Origin: SM1-73 sp964588305
GTDB taxonomy: Bacteria; Zixibacteria; MSB-5A5; SM1-73
Assembly (NCBI GenBank): GCA_964588305.1
Contig: CAZPOP010000002.1
Location: forward strand, 62,001 to 126,000
Direction of reading: 5' to 3'
DNA length: 64,000 nucleotides
The position numbers and the translations under genes were made by a program. Below the pieces are notes generated by a model. The model saw nothing but the letters and a program-made list of their open reading frames with translations. It was not told where the DNA came from and made no database searches. Of this stretch, positions 1-8,075 are shown piece by piece. The stretch's first letter is position 1. Each line of letters starts with the position of its first letter.

Positions 1-518
1 TTCCCACGCACGCATACATGGGACTGAGCGATGCCAAGATTTTGGATTATCAATCAGGTGTGGAGTCTGCAGTTGGCGCCGTGCTTGCCGCGCTTTCCGG
101 GATAAACGTTATCTCCGGTCCAGGGATGCTTGATTTCGAAAGCTGCCAGAGCATGGAGAAGCTAGTGCTGGACAACGAAATTTGCGGGATGGCTTATCGC
201 TTAATTCAGGGAATAGAGTTCAGGGATGCGGTTTTAGCTTTGGATCTGCTAAAGGAGGTTGCCTCCGACAAGCATTTTCTCACCTCTCCTCACACCTTGA
301 AATGGTTCAAGAAAGAATCATTCTTTCCATCAGAGGTGGTTGACCGTTCCAGTCTGGGAGATTGGGAAAAGTCCGGTAAAAAGACAGCAGGGGAGAGAGC
401 AAAAGAAAAGGTGGAAAGGATCTTATCCACTCACCAACCCAAGCCACTTGCCCCAGAGATCACTAAGGAATTAACCAAGATCATGCAATCCCAAGCCAAA
501 CTCCAAGACCCCGGATGA
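1..518 (+). CDS. MttB-family corrinoid methyltransferase, C-terminal part (5' end outside window)
   Basis: The reading frame is already open at base 3 and runs to TGA at 516-518, so this is the last ~170 residues of a longer gene. The visible residues (GLSDAKILDYQSG, SGPGMLDF, a GM..R..QGI stretch, then a charged tail ending near ELTKIMQ) match the C-terminal end of the trimethylamine/glycine-betaine methyltransferase family. Members are TIM-barrel enzymes of about 470-500 residues that move a methyl group from a quaternary or tertiary amine to a corrinoid protein. The pyrrolysine position of true MttB lies upstream, so Pyl and non-Pyl members cannot be told apart. It is the only plus-strand gene here and is convergent with the next two. 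A corrinoid protein and a homocysteine methyltransferase are encoded near 19-21 kb. Confidence 0.85.
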   Translation, partial: PTHAYMGLSDAKILDYQSGVESAVGAVLAALSGINVISGPGMLDFESCQSMEKLVLDNEICGMAYRLIQGIEFRDAVLALDLLKEVASDKHFLTSPHTLKWFKKESFFPSEVVDRSSLGDWEKSGKKTAGERAKEKVERILSTHQPKPLAPEITKELTKIMQSQAKLQDPG

Positions 519-655
519 CTTCCGGCATAGTAGAATTGCGGGCTCATCCTTTCATGAGTGACAGGTTCACTTCAAGAGGGTCATCCGCTTCGCTTGGTTG
601 TTTCTCGTCATCCTGCATCCCTCCTATCGGCCGAACGGGGCAATTGACCGGAAGC

Positions 656-925
656 TTAGCTGTCCGGGTCCAATTGCATGTTAGGAATCTTTTTGATGAT
701 CCTCTCTCTATCGGCAGCCGTAAAATCACTCCCATACATTCGCAAAAAGAGCTGTGCGCGTAATCGCGGTGTATCGAGATGTTGTCTTCCCTTTAGTATT
801 CCTGATATCACAAGTTTTCTCCCCGAGTCATACATTCTGCTTGCCATCTTCAAGCGTTCTAAGGGGGAGCGAGACAATAACATTTCTTTGTAGCGTTGTT
901 CTATAGTCGCTTGTGTGTCATCCAT
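656..925 (-). CDS. Small hypothetical protein paired with a nucleotidyltransferase
   Basis: An 89-residue charged protein. Its ATG overlaps the last 8 bases of the upstream nucleotidyltransferase gene and has a good ribosome binding site (AAAGGAAA). The core SPLERLKMASRMYDS resembles the core of the small protein at 57143-57304, which also follows a nucleotidyltransferase. No catalytic motif, signal peptide or membrane segment is visible. Translational coupling suggests it works with its partner, perhaps as a regulator or as half of a toxin-antitoxin-like pair; that role is inferred, not shown. Confidence 0.7.
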   Translation of the reverse strand: MDDTQATIEQRYKEMLLSRSPLERLKMASRMYDSGRKLVISGILKGRQHLDTPRLRAQLFLRMYGSDFTAADRERIIKKIPNMQLDPDS

Positions 926-1469
926 TTTCCTTTGCCTTTTCTAAGAGAGCGTCAATCCCAAGGACAAGGGCCCACTTCTTCATATATTCCCAGTCCAGTT
1001 CCGAAACAGTAGAGATCATCTGGCGAACATCTCGAAGCTGAAAATCTGATTGGGACTTTTTTCCCCAGACCAACTTCGATAAGATAAGGTCCTCGACAGA
1101 GACAACAAAGATAGTCATATTTTCAATGACCACCTTTTGCCTCCGGGCGAATTCCTCTCTGCGGTACTCCTCGTCTTTTTTTATGATAAAATCAGCTTTG
1201 ACCACCCATTTGTTATGGATGATGTTGAACATGGAGTGCGCATCGACTGCCTGTCTGACGCTATCCCGATCAATATAACAGTCTTTTGAAAAAAGGCTGA
1301 CGATTTTGTCGACCTCGACGGGTTTAACCTCAACAACCAGATCAATATCCCGGGTCATTCTAGGTACAGAGTATATCGCCATCGCCATCGAGCCTGTCAT
1401 CATATAGGGTATGCCAACGGAATCAAGCCGTGATGCGATTAATTTTACAAATTCCAACTGTTCGTCCAT
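918..1469 (-). CDS. Nucleotidyltransferase-fold protein (AbiEii / DUF6036-like)
   Basis: 183 residues. The N-terminal part contains GSMAMAIY followed by RMTRDIDLVVE, which matches the GS...DxD signature of DNA polymerase beta-like nucleotidyltransferases, with the acidic pair in DID. Relatives occur in AbiEii-type toxins and in minimal nucleotidyltransferase pairs. The downstream 89-residue gene overlaps it by 8 bp, so the two form an operon. The substrate is not predictable. A related gene with the same arrangement is at 57301-57822. The start ATG has no strong ribosome binding site. Confidence 0.75.
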   Translation of the reverse strand: MDEQLEFVKLIASRLDSVGIPYMMTGSMAMAIYSVPRMTRDIDLVVEVKPVEVDKIVSLFSKDCYIDRDSVRQAVDAHSMFNIIHNKWVVKADFIIKKDEEYRREEFARRQKVVIENMTIFVVSVEDLILSKLVWGKKSQSDFQLRDVRQMISTVSELDWEYMKKWALVLGIDALLEKAKENG

Positions 1470-1922
1470 TTTGTAATTAGATCCCTAACGCCTAAATCAG
1501 TTGCAGGTTTACGAGTCCACTGAATTCATTTGTTATGAGATTTGCCCTGGCCTGACATACATCGATTCCTCAGATTCACCAGTTCCGAATTGCGTTTGGA
1601 AAGTTTTATCCTTACATCATCCCAATCTAGGAGAAGCGATACACTTTCAACTGTTTTTTTCATCCAAGCAAATCGGATGAAGCTCAACAACTTCCTTCAT
1701 TCACAACATTCTTTCCATTCAGTTTTGTTTCCTTCCAATAGTCTTCCTTCCCTCAATTGACATTTCCCCTTAACACCTCCAATAATCTACGGTCTCGAAA
1801 CAACTTGGTCAAGATGTTTTCGTCCGACACGATGGTCGGACGCTACAGTTCAACGCCGAGTTTTTCGTTTGACGCCCTTGAACTGTGTTCAGGATAAACA
1901 AAGGTCGGACGCTATTTCTCTG
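1470..1922. other. Intergenic region with short repeats, no gene seen
   Basis: Open frames here are short and resemble no protein I recognise. A perfect 8-bp inverted repeat (CGTCCGAC / GTCGGACG) lies at 1821-1842 and the word GGTCGGACGCTA occurs twice, near 1834 and 1904. The right part carries a dispersed-repeat style sequence. No clear promoter or T-tract terminator was found. Confidence 0.5.
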
Positions 1923-4091
1923 CTACAGGTCTGCTATTTTGTTGATAATCTTCAATTCCCAGGTTTGCTGAGGTTCCAAGGAGAGCTTCCAGTTGGGAAA
2001 AAGGACCGAGCTTTGATGGACCTTCTCGAATCCCTCTTCGGATAGGGAGACGGTGTAGATGGGAAAACGCCATAGCTGGCAGGGTTGGTCTAACTTGAAG
2101 TTTATGTCCAGTTTTAGCTGATCGTCTGTGATTCCAAAGTCAGATGCCTTTCCGGAATTAGCCACGGTGGCAAGTGTTTTACCTTTGGGCTGTCGATCTT
2201 CCATACAATAGAATCTTTTCCGATCGTCCCCGGAGGATGTGGCAATATTGAATTCCACGCCGAACCATAAGTTCACCCTCTCGATGTGATTATTCACTAT
2301 CAGGTAAGAGATATCTAGTTCGGAACTGTCTGGTCTCATAAAAATCTTTTTGGCCACCGTAACGGGGACTCTCTTCTCACCAATCCAGACAAAGCCATCC
2401 CGATACAAGGTTACCTTCAAACCACCCTTCACCTTTTCAATCTTGTGAAGATAAGGCTGATTCACGAAGTCACCCTTCTCTGAGTATTGGCAGCGGGAGA
2501 AATCCTCCAGTTTGGTTTGCTCACCCAAGAAATGATCGATCAAAGAGCCTCGCCGGTACCAGTCGTAGGTCAAATACTCCTCCAGGCCCTCCTCTTTGGT
2601 CAGAACCAGATCATGAATACTTGCCACCTGATCGTTTTTTTGCCCTTTGGATTTTTCGCCAAGCTCCCGGAGCTTTTTGTGATAGCCCTCCTCCCTTCTG
2701 GTTAAAGTATCCAGGAGATTCTGGGATTTGGGCTTAAAATCGACTTCGAATAAGTTTCCCCCCGATGCTAAGGAAAAGTAGAGACCCAAGATAGGAGTGT
2801 GAAGCACCAGCTCATCTTGACCGTCTTTGTCAAAGTCGAAAACTTGGTGGTCTATCCAATTCTTTTTAGGATGAGCAAGCTCATCCACTACTTTTTCTGC
2901 CTGAATAAGATGTTCATAGATGGCTGAGCGGAGATGCGGCAGATACAGTCCTCCGAAGACACCATGCCAGTAAGGGCAGTTGCATTGTCCCTTCCACAAT
3001 TCGTCCTTCGCTTTGCTCAGGACAAGCTGTTTGGCTTTACTTCTCTTTTCTTTCTGGGGTGATTCTGCTTCCGCTATTCTATCAGATACCAGAAGCATCT
3101 TCTTATGCATGTTGTTTGCCTCAGGATATTTTGCCAGAAAGCTCCGCCAAAAGCCACCCCGAACAAAGATGCCAAATCGCTCATACAGATTTTGTTCTTT
3201 CAGAATATGCTCAAATTCCTCATATTCCTGAGAGGCTTTGGCAGGCAATGACCACTGGCTCATCTCATAATAGGATGCGGTGGGCAGATAAACCCTTCCC
3301 TTGGCAGGCAGAAGGTCCAGAGCGTCCTTGAGATGGATCATCTCGATCCAATCCCTGTTCTTCTCAATCTCCCCGAAGAATCTTTCAATCCATCTATCTT
3401 GGTAACAATGCTTATGAGTCTCAGGCCAGACGCCGAATTTCTCACCATCGTCGCCATACACAATGAGGTTGTTCCCGTCCTCCGATGCAATCTTCCTGAA
3501 ATACTTGATGGTGTCCTCCGGCTCTTGGAAGGGAATTGAGTATCGAAGGAATTTAGAGGAGGAGAAAAGATTCAAGGTGTGTCCCTGCTCTTCGGTGAGG
3601 AAGTAGCCCAGAAGTTCCTCCTCGGTCAAACCGGAATATTTGAAATGCGAATCGTCCACGATGGTGTATTTGACTCCAGCTTCGGAAATGGGTTTGGGAA
3701 GGTGAGGTTCCCATACTCTCTCCGCCAGCCACATCCCCACCGGCTGAGTGTCGAACTCCTTGTTGATAAAGTGAGACAACTTCTTAATCTGACCCAGTTT
3801 GTCTCGGTCGGGAATGGCGGGCAGAATTGGCTCATAATACCCGCCGGTCATCATCTCCACCTGCTTTCTGCCCACCAGGGCCTTCACCTTATCCAAACTC
3901 TCAGGATGACGATCCTTCATCCATTCAAGAAGGATTCCGGAAAAATGCAGGGATATCTTGAAATGCGGATGCCTTTCCAAAAGCTCCAGGAAAGGAATAT
4001 AGCCCTGCGTGTAGGCGGACTCGAAAACGTGCTCAAAATTGCCGATGGGCTGATGATTGTGAATGGCGAAGGCGAATTTGAGTTTCTTCAT
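1923..4091 (-). CDS. GH57 4-alpha-glucanotransferase / alpha-amylase
   Basis: 722 residues, the usual length for the GH57 subgroup with DUF1925 and DUF1926 C-terminal domains. The enzyme cleaves alpha-1,4-glucan and transfers the fragment to another glucan (4-alpha-glucanotransferase) or hydrolyses it. The start IHNHQPIGN is the first conserved GH57 motif. MWLAERVWEP puts the nucleophile at E124, and VYGDDGEKFGVWP puts the acid/base at D214; both match the positions known in the Thermococcus litoralis enzyme. No signal peptide is seen, so it is probably cytoplasmic and acts on stored glycogen or maltodextrin. It stands alone, with repeat DNA on its 5' side. Glucanotransferase is favoured over amylase on domain architecture. 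Confidence 0.9.
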   Translation of the reverse strand: MKKLKFAFAIHNHQPIGNFEHVFESAYTQGYIPFLELLERHPHFKISLHFSGILLEWMKDRHPESLDKVKALVGRKQVEMMTGGYYEPILPAIPDRDKLGQIKKLSHFINKEFDTQPVGMWLAERVWEPHLPKPISEAGVKYTIVDDSHFKYSGLTEEELLGYFLTEEQGHTLNLFSSSKFLRYSIPFQEPEDTIKYFRKIASEDGNNLIVYGDDGEKFGVWPETHKHCYQDRWIERFFGEIEKNRDWIEMIHLKDALDLLPAKGRVYLPTASYYEMSQWSLPAKASQEYEEFEHILKEQNLYERFGIFVRGGFWRSFLAKYPEANNMHKKMLLVSDRIAEAESPQKEKRSKAKQLVLSKAKDELWKGQCNCPYWHGVFGGLYLPHLRSAIYEHLIQAEKVVDELAHPKKNWIDHQVFDFDKDGQDELVLHTPILGLYFSLASGGNLFEVDFKPKSQNLLDTLTRREEGYHKKLRELGEKSKGQKNDQVASIHDLVLTKEEGLEEYLTYDWYRRGSLIDHFLGEQTKLEDFSRCQYSEKGDFVNQPYLHKIEKVKGGLKVTLYRDGFVWIGEKRVPVTVAKKIFMRPDSSELDISYLIVNNHIERVNLWFGVEFNIATSSGDDRKRFYCMEDRQPKGKTLATVANSGKASDFGITDDQLKLDINFKLDQPCQLWRFPIYTVSLSEEGFEKVHQSSVLFPNWKLSLEPQQTWELKIINKIADL

Positions 4092-4099
4092 AGGATCAG

Positions 4100-4265
4100 A
4101 GAATCGCTTTTTTTCGGTCTAAAGAAAGCAATGAACAAAGAACTAAGAATTCAAACAGAAGAATTTAGAATTGCAACTCAAAATTCAAAATCGCTTTTTT
4201 GACAGCTGCCTCTCAATTTCAAACTTTGAATTAAAATTTTGATTTTTGAACTTTTAGTTTCCCCT
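4100..4265. repeat. AT-rich imperfect inverted repeat
   Basis: Between the GH57 gene and mlaD lies low-complexity sequence built from AACTAA..ATTCAAA words on the left (from about 4137) and their inverted counterpart (TTTGAA...TTTTAGTTT) on the right (to about 4262). The style matches the elements at 12995-13245 and 19934-20178. Confidence 0.5.
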
Positions 4266-4291
4266 GACCACGATCCATGTGAAGATAAGGA

Positions 4292-5188
4292 TCAAAACAC
4301 GGTGACTTTCAGATACTTCTTTGGATTCTTCCTGATATCCAATATTAAATCATCGACATGTTGGGTGGTTTCCTTAATCTGTTCATATAAGGTGGTGTCG
4401 CTGATCAGCTGTCCCAAAGTCCCTTCCCCACTTTCGATTTTGGAGGTAAGTTGTTTAAGGGAAATTGAGATGGTATCCAGAGCGGTGACGATGTTGTCCA
4501 GTTTTGCCGAAGCCTCTCCGAAATTGTCCACCGTGGTCTGGAGCTTTCCCTTGTTGTCATCGACGAATCGTTTCAGTTCAGCGGAGCTGGAGGATAGATT
4601 GTCCATGGTCTGATTGAGTTTTCCTTTGTTTCTATCCAGAAGCGCACTCATGTCGCGGGAGATTTCCTCTAAATTCTTTATGGTCTGGATCATGGACTCG
4701 CGCGACCATTTGGTCCCCAGCACGCCTTCCAAATTTGCCACCAGGCGGCCTAGCTGATCCATTATCTCCCCCATTTTTCCCATCACCTCCGAAACGCCAC
4801 TGTCATAATGTCCCCGGGCGGGACCGGACAGGTCCAGAAGGGTATCTGAGTAACCAGTCTGTACGGCCACAAATCTTTCTCCCATCAACCCGACATTCTT
4901 CACCGTGAATTTGGCATCCTTTTTGAGAATCACATCGGACTCCAGATCCAGGGTCACCAAAGCGTCCCCTCCATAGAGCCGGATCTTTTTGACTTTGCCT
5001 TTATCTACCCCGGAAACAGAGACGGGGTCTCCAACCTTTAGGGTTCCCACGTCGGGGAAGATTACCGAGCATGTATATCTGGTCTGGCCAAATCTGATCC
5101 CCTTAATCCAAATCACGCCCACCACCAAAATGGCAACGGCCAATACCACCACCAATCCAACTCTCAACTGAACCGTTTTGCTGGTCAT
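4292..5188 (-). CDS. MCE/MlaD-family lipid-transport protein
   Basis: 298 residues. One membrane anchor lies at about residues 8-28, followed by an MCE domain at roughly 38-115 (FPDVGTLKVGDPVSVSGV...GKV) and a long helical C-terminal part with repeated LD..K/N..L patterns typical of MCE tails. MlaD-type proteins form periplasmic rings that pass phospholipids or other hydrophobic molecules between inner and outer membranes with an MlaE permease and MlaF ATPase. No mlaE or mlaF adjoins it, so partners must lie elsewhere. The start has GGGGAA about nine bases upstream. It lies downstream of the PTS pair, about 115 bp apart. Confidence 0.88.
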   Translation of the reverse strand: MTSKTVQLRVGLVVVLAVAILVVGVIWIKGIRFGQTRYTCSVIFPDVGTLKVGDPVSVSGVDKGKVKKIRLYGGDALVTLDLESDVILKKDAKFTVKNVGLMGERFVAVQTGYSDTLLDLSGPARGHYDSGVSEVMGKMGEIMDQLGRLVANLEGVLGTKWSRESMIQTIKNLEEISRDMSALLDRNKGKLNQTMDNLSSSSAELKRFVDDNKGKLQTTVDNFGEASAKLDNIVTALDTISISLKQLTSKIESGEGTLGQLISDTTLYEQIKETTQHVDDLILDIRKNPKKYLKVTVF

Positions 5189-5304
5189 CTTAATTCCCCG
5201 TAAATCTTTTTTCCGTCAGCGGATTACGAACCCAGGACAAATCTGGCAGCTCCACACTCAGCTTTGAGGCGTCCCAGCTTAGTCAAAGTGAATGTTACCG
5301 GAGA

Positions 5305-5793
5305 TTACAACCCTAGTTTTTCCAACAGCACCGAAAGATCCTTCTTTTCAGCCAAAGGGACGTCCCTGCATTCGCATCTGATTCCCAAAAGGAACAGTTT
5401 TTTGAAGGCAAAGACCTCCTCGGGAGATAGATACAAATAGGGCAAGATTCTCCTCCGTCCCCGTCTGGAGTGAAGTCCTCCCACGTTGACCCAGTCCATG
5501 GGCACCCCCCCCTCGACCATTCTCAAAATGTCAAAGGGAGAATCGACCAGAAGGACCGTTTTTTCTTTCTTGAATCCATCTCGATGAATCAGATTGATTA
5601 CCTCATCCACCGAGTCGATGGTGACCTTCATCTCCGGTGGAACGCAGGCCAAGCAGAGTTCACGTTCCCATGGGTTGGCGGCAACTTTATCGTTTGCCAG
5701 AACGATCCGATCCAATCCTAAGCTATTCCCCCAACCTACCACCACCTGTCCATGAATCAGTCTTTCGTCGATTCTATACAATACGATGGGCAT
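5305..5793 (-). CDS. PTS mannose-family EIIB component
   Basis: 162 residues, full length for a stand-alone EIIB of the mannose/fructose/sorbose family. RIDERLIHGQV places the phosphorylated histidine at H14. The protein would take phosphate from the EIIA encoded just upstream (31 bp away) and pass it to sugar through an EIIC/EIID permease. No permease, HPr or enzyme I gene is in the window; mlaD follows instead. The AGGAG element abuts the ATG directly, so the exact start is slightly uncertain. Confidence 0.9.
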   Translation of the reverse strand: MPIVLYRIDERLIHGQVVVGWGNSLGLDRIVLANDKVAANPWERELCLACVPPEMKVTIDSVDEVINLIHRDGFKKEKTVLLVDSPFDILRMVEGGVPMDWVNVGGLHSRRGRRRILPYLYLSPEEVFAFKKLFLLGIRCECRDVPLAEKKDLSVLLEKLGL

Positions 5794-5823
5794 CTCCTAT
5801 GGACCCAGAATTCGGACAGTATC

Positions 5824-6201
5824 TCAGTTTCTTATTCCTCTTTCCCCCCCTTCTTTCACCAAAGAGACAAGCTTTTCAAAAGGGAATCCTTTTCTTTTGG
5901 AAAAGAATTTCACCAGCATGGGGAGATTGACCCCACTGAGCACGGCGACGTTTTTATCATGGGATGCAACTACTTTGGATATCTGCCAACAGCTGGAGCC
6001 GAAGAGATCCACGAATATCACCACCCCTTCTTCAAACCCGTCCTCATTTACGGCCTTCCTTAATCTCAAACTGATTTGGTCCTTACCGACTCCCAAGTTG
6101 GAGATGGCTATAAGTCCCTCCTGTTTACCCATCATCTCCTCTAAGGTATCTTTCAAGCCGAAGCAAAGATCTCCATGTGTGAAAACGACGCAACCGACCA
6201 T
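5824..6201 (-). CDS. PTS mannose-family EIIA component
   Basis: 125 residues. The N-terminus VGCVVFTHGDL places the phospho-accepting histidine at H9, and GVVIFVDLFGSS is the second conserved strand of the EIIA-Man fold. Members relay phosphate from HPr to EIIB. The gene lies between hprK and the EIIB gene in the same direction, so the three probably form an operon controlled with rpoN and hpf. Without permease genes nearby it may serve a regulatory phosphorelay; that is an inference from context. Confidence 0.88.
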   Translation of the reverse strand: MVGCVVFTHGDLCFGLKDTLEEMMGKQEGLIAISNLGVGKDQISLRLRKAVNEDGFEEGVVIFVDLFGSSCWQISKVVASHDKNVAVLSGVNLPMLVKFFSKRKGFPFEKLVSLVKEGGERGIRN

Positions 6202-6349
6202 ATTGAAATCTCTTTTTCTCTTCCCCGATTCACCTCCTAAAAAGGGGGCAACGGATCAGGCCAGCTCAGGTCGAACGGACTGAAAGGTATGACTTTTCTC
6301 TGCTTCATCTGTTTTGCCCGTTTCCCGAAACCATGGACGAGTTGAATCA

Positions 6350-7318
6350 CTATTCGATGTCGCTTTCTAAATACTCGTCAGTGACCTTTCTTCTGTAGAT
6401 TTCTTCGGAGAGCCTTTTGGAGAATTCCTTAGCTGAGTCCTGTCCATACACTTTGAGCATATGGTTCATGGCGATGACCTCGGAGATGACGGTGATGTTT
6501 TTGCCCGGCGATAGAGGAAGCAGAACCACCGGTATCTCCACCCCCAGGATGGTGGTATACTTGTCCTCAATTCCCAGTCTCTCGAATTCTGTCTGATCAT
6601 CCCAATATACCAAGTTTACCTGTACCTCAATCCTCTTCTGCATCCTTATGCCGCGGATGCCGAACAGTTTCTCGATGTCGATGATTCCCATGCCCCGCAC
6701 CTCCATATGATGTCCCAAAAGCTCTGATCCCGTGCCTACCAATACCTCCGGGGCTTTCCTGATGATCTGCACCATGTCATCCGCCACCAATCTGTGCCCT
6801 CTTTCCACCAGATCCAAGGCACACTCGCTTTTCCCCACACCGCTTTTTCCCGTGTACAAAAGACCCACACCATATACGTCCACCAAGGTCCCGTGTATGG
6901 TAGTATGGGGAGCAAAGAGAGAGTCCAGATAGACACTTAGGCGATTGATGAACTGCGTGGTGGAAAGCCTGGTGGAAAGGACCGGAACGCCTCTTTGGTT
7001 TGCTTTCTCCAAGAGCTCAGGAGGAGAATTTATCCCCTTGGTGATGACGACACAAGGAAGCTCGAATCTGAAGATATTCTCGATGATTCTTCTTCTCCCG
7101 TCCTGATCACTTCCGGAGATGAAAGCCATCTCGGTCTCGCCCAAAACCTGGGTCCTTTTATTGGCAAATCTTTCGGTGAATCCGGCCAGAGCCAGACCCG
7201 GGCGATGGACTTCATTATTCAGTATCCTTCTTTTAAGACCGTTTTCATCGGTGAGTAAAGTGAGTTCAAAAACCTCTTTCCTCTCCTTGAACATTTTCTC
7301 TACGGTCACAACTTCCAC
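6350..7318 (-). CDS. hprK: HPr kinase/phosphorylase
   Basis: 322 residues, normal length. The enzyme phosphorylates and dephosphorylates HPr on serine and links carbon status to gene regulation. The Walker A loop TGKSGVGKS ends at S164, the DD pair is at 180-181, and the HprK signature EVRGMGIIDI begins at 206. H142 sits in the conserved IHG motif. The start is GTG, with GGGAG about eleven bases upstream. It follows hpf and rpoN and precedes EIIA and EIIB. In Gram-negative lineages HprK in this position is often tied to sigma-54-linked PTS control; HPr itself is not in the window. Confidence 0.95.
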   Translation of the reverse strand: MEVVTVEKMFKERKEVFELTLLTDENGLKRRILNNEVHRPGLALAGFTERFANKRTQVLGETEMAFISGSDQDGRRRIIENIFRFELPCVVITKGINSPPELLEKANQRGVPVLSTRLSTTQFINRLSVYLDSLFAPHTTIHGTLVDVYGVGLLYTGKSGVGKSECALDLVERGHRLVADDMVQIIRKAPEVLVGTGSELLGHHMEVRGMGIIDIEKLFGIRGIRMQKRIEVQVNLVYWDDQTEFERLGIEDKYTTILGVEIPVVLLPLSPGKNITVISEVIAMNHMLKVYGQDSAKEFSKRLSEEIYRRKVTDEYLESDIE

Positions 7319-7402
7319 TTAAGAAACACTCCCTTCGCGCCTGGGCCTCAAGTGCACCTGGCCTCCGTCCTTGGTAGAACTGGGCACCATTTCTTTTCCT
7401 CT

Positions 7403-7753
7403 TCAGACTCCTTGGTCGGCCTCTTCTGAGACCATTTTCTCCTTTATGGCAGTAACCTTCTTGGCTTTTTTGTCCGTAAGTTTGGCTTTGTATTTCTTGA
7501 TCTGCGCCTCCATCTTGTCTATAACCTTTTCGACAGAATCATACATGTCAAATGACCTGTACCTGCTGCTCAGAACTGTTCCGTAAACCTTCACCTTCAG
7601 TTCCGCAGTCATCCTCGATTTTTCCATGTCCAGGATCAAATGGGAATCTATGATATTACTGAAATACCTTCCCAGTTTGCCGATCTGCTTTTCGGCAAAG
7701 CTCTTCAAGTCCTCGGTGAGGTCGAAATGACGAGCAGTGATTCTGATCTGCAT
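7403..7753 (-). CDS. hpf: Ribosome hibernation-promoting factor, short form
   Basis: 116 residues, matching the short HPF/YfiA class. The protein binds the 30S decoding centre and helps inactivate ribosomes in slow growth. Visible family features are the start QIRITARHFDLTEDLK, the basic KQIGKLGRYF helix and YDSVEKVIDKMEAQIKKYK near the end of the fold. A strong ribosome binding site (AAAGGAG, eight bases) supports the ATG. The order rpoN-hpf-PTS-related genes is widely conserved. A 322-bp gap separates it from rpoN, so it may also have its own promoter. Confidence 0.95.
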   Translation of the reverse strand: MQIRITARHFDLTEDLKSFAEKQIGKLGRYFSNIIDSHLILDMEKSRMTAELKVKVYGTVLSSRYRSFDMYDSVEKVIDKMEAQIKKYKAKLTDKKAKKVTAIKEKMVSEEADQGV

Positions 7754-8075
7754 CGGTGGCTCCTTTCATTTTTGCCTACGCCTTAGGAAATATCGGTTGG
7801 CTGGGTGAGCAAACAAACTCCGCTAGAAAAGGGGAGAACGGAACTTTTCTTCACCTCCTTTTTGATGAGCGTTTTGAGTTCGGCTTAAAGAAGAGAAAGA
7901 GACCCATCTCGGGTTGAAAAGGAAATCTAAGCACCTTTAACCTTCGTCAACGAATTGCTGGAAGATGGACAAAACTCGCCAAAATAGGATATATTCTTAG
8001 AATCTATGGCTTCGGATAAGGATTTTGTTTCCCTTTTGATCTTAAGGCTGCTAATCCGTTAAACAGCGTTCAGAC
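7754..8075 (-). other. rpoN-hpf intergenic region, no gene seen
   Basis: This 322-bp stretch has no convincing gene. It probably holds a promoter for hpf: a TTGACG-like -35 reads on the minus strand near 7945, but no -10 at the usual spacing is convincing. A perfect AAGGAGGTGA Shine-Dalgarno-like word lies near 7850-7862 without a usable start codon behind it. Confidence 0.4.

Noticed and set aside
3579..4202. A 207-codon plus-strand open frame
   Set aside because: It lies almost wholly opposite the GH57 gene, which has clear catalytic motifs; codon pattern and composition fit an antisense shadow.
5786..6283. A 165-codon plus-strand open frame opposite the EIIA gene
   Set aside because: Antisense to a gene with an unmistakable active-site motif; Pro/Ser-rich composition is typical of a shadow frame.
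7845..7870. A perfect AAGGAGGTGA site suggesting a small gene before hpf
   Set aside because: No ATG, GTG or TTG follows at a usable distance in any frame that continues.
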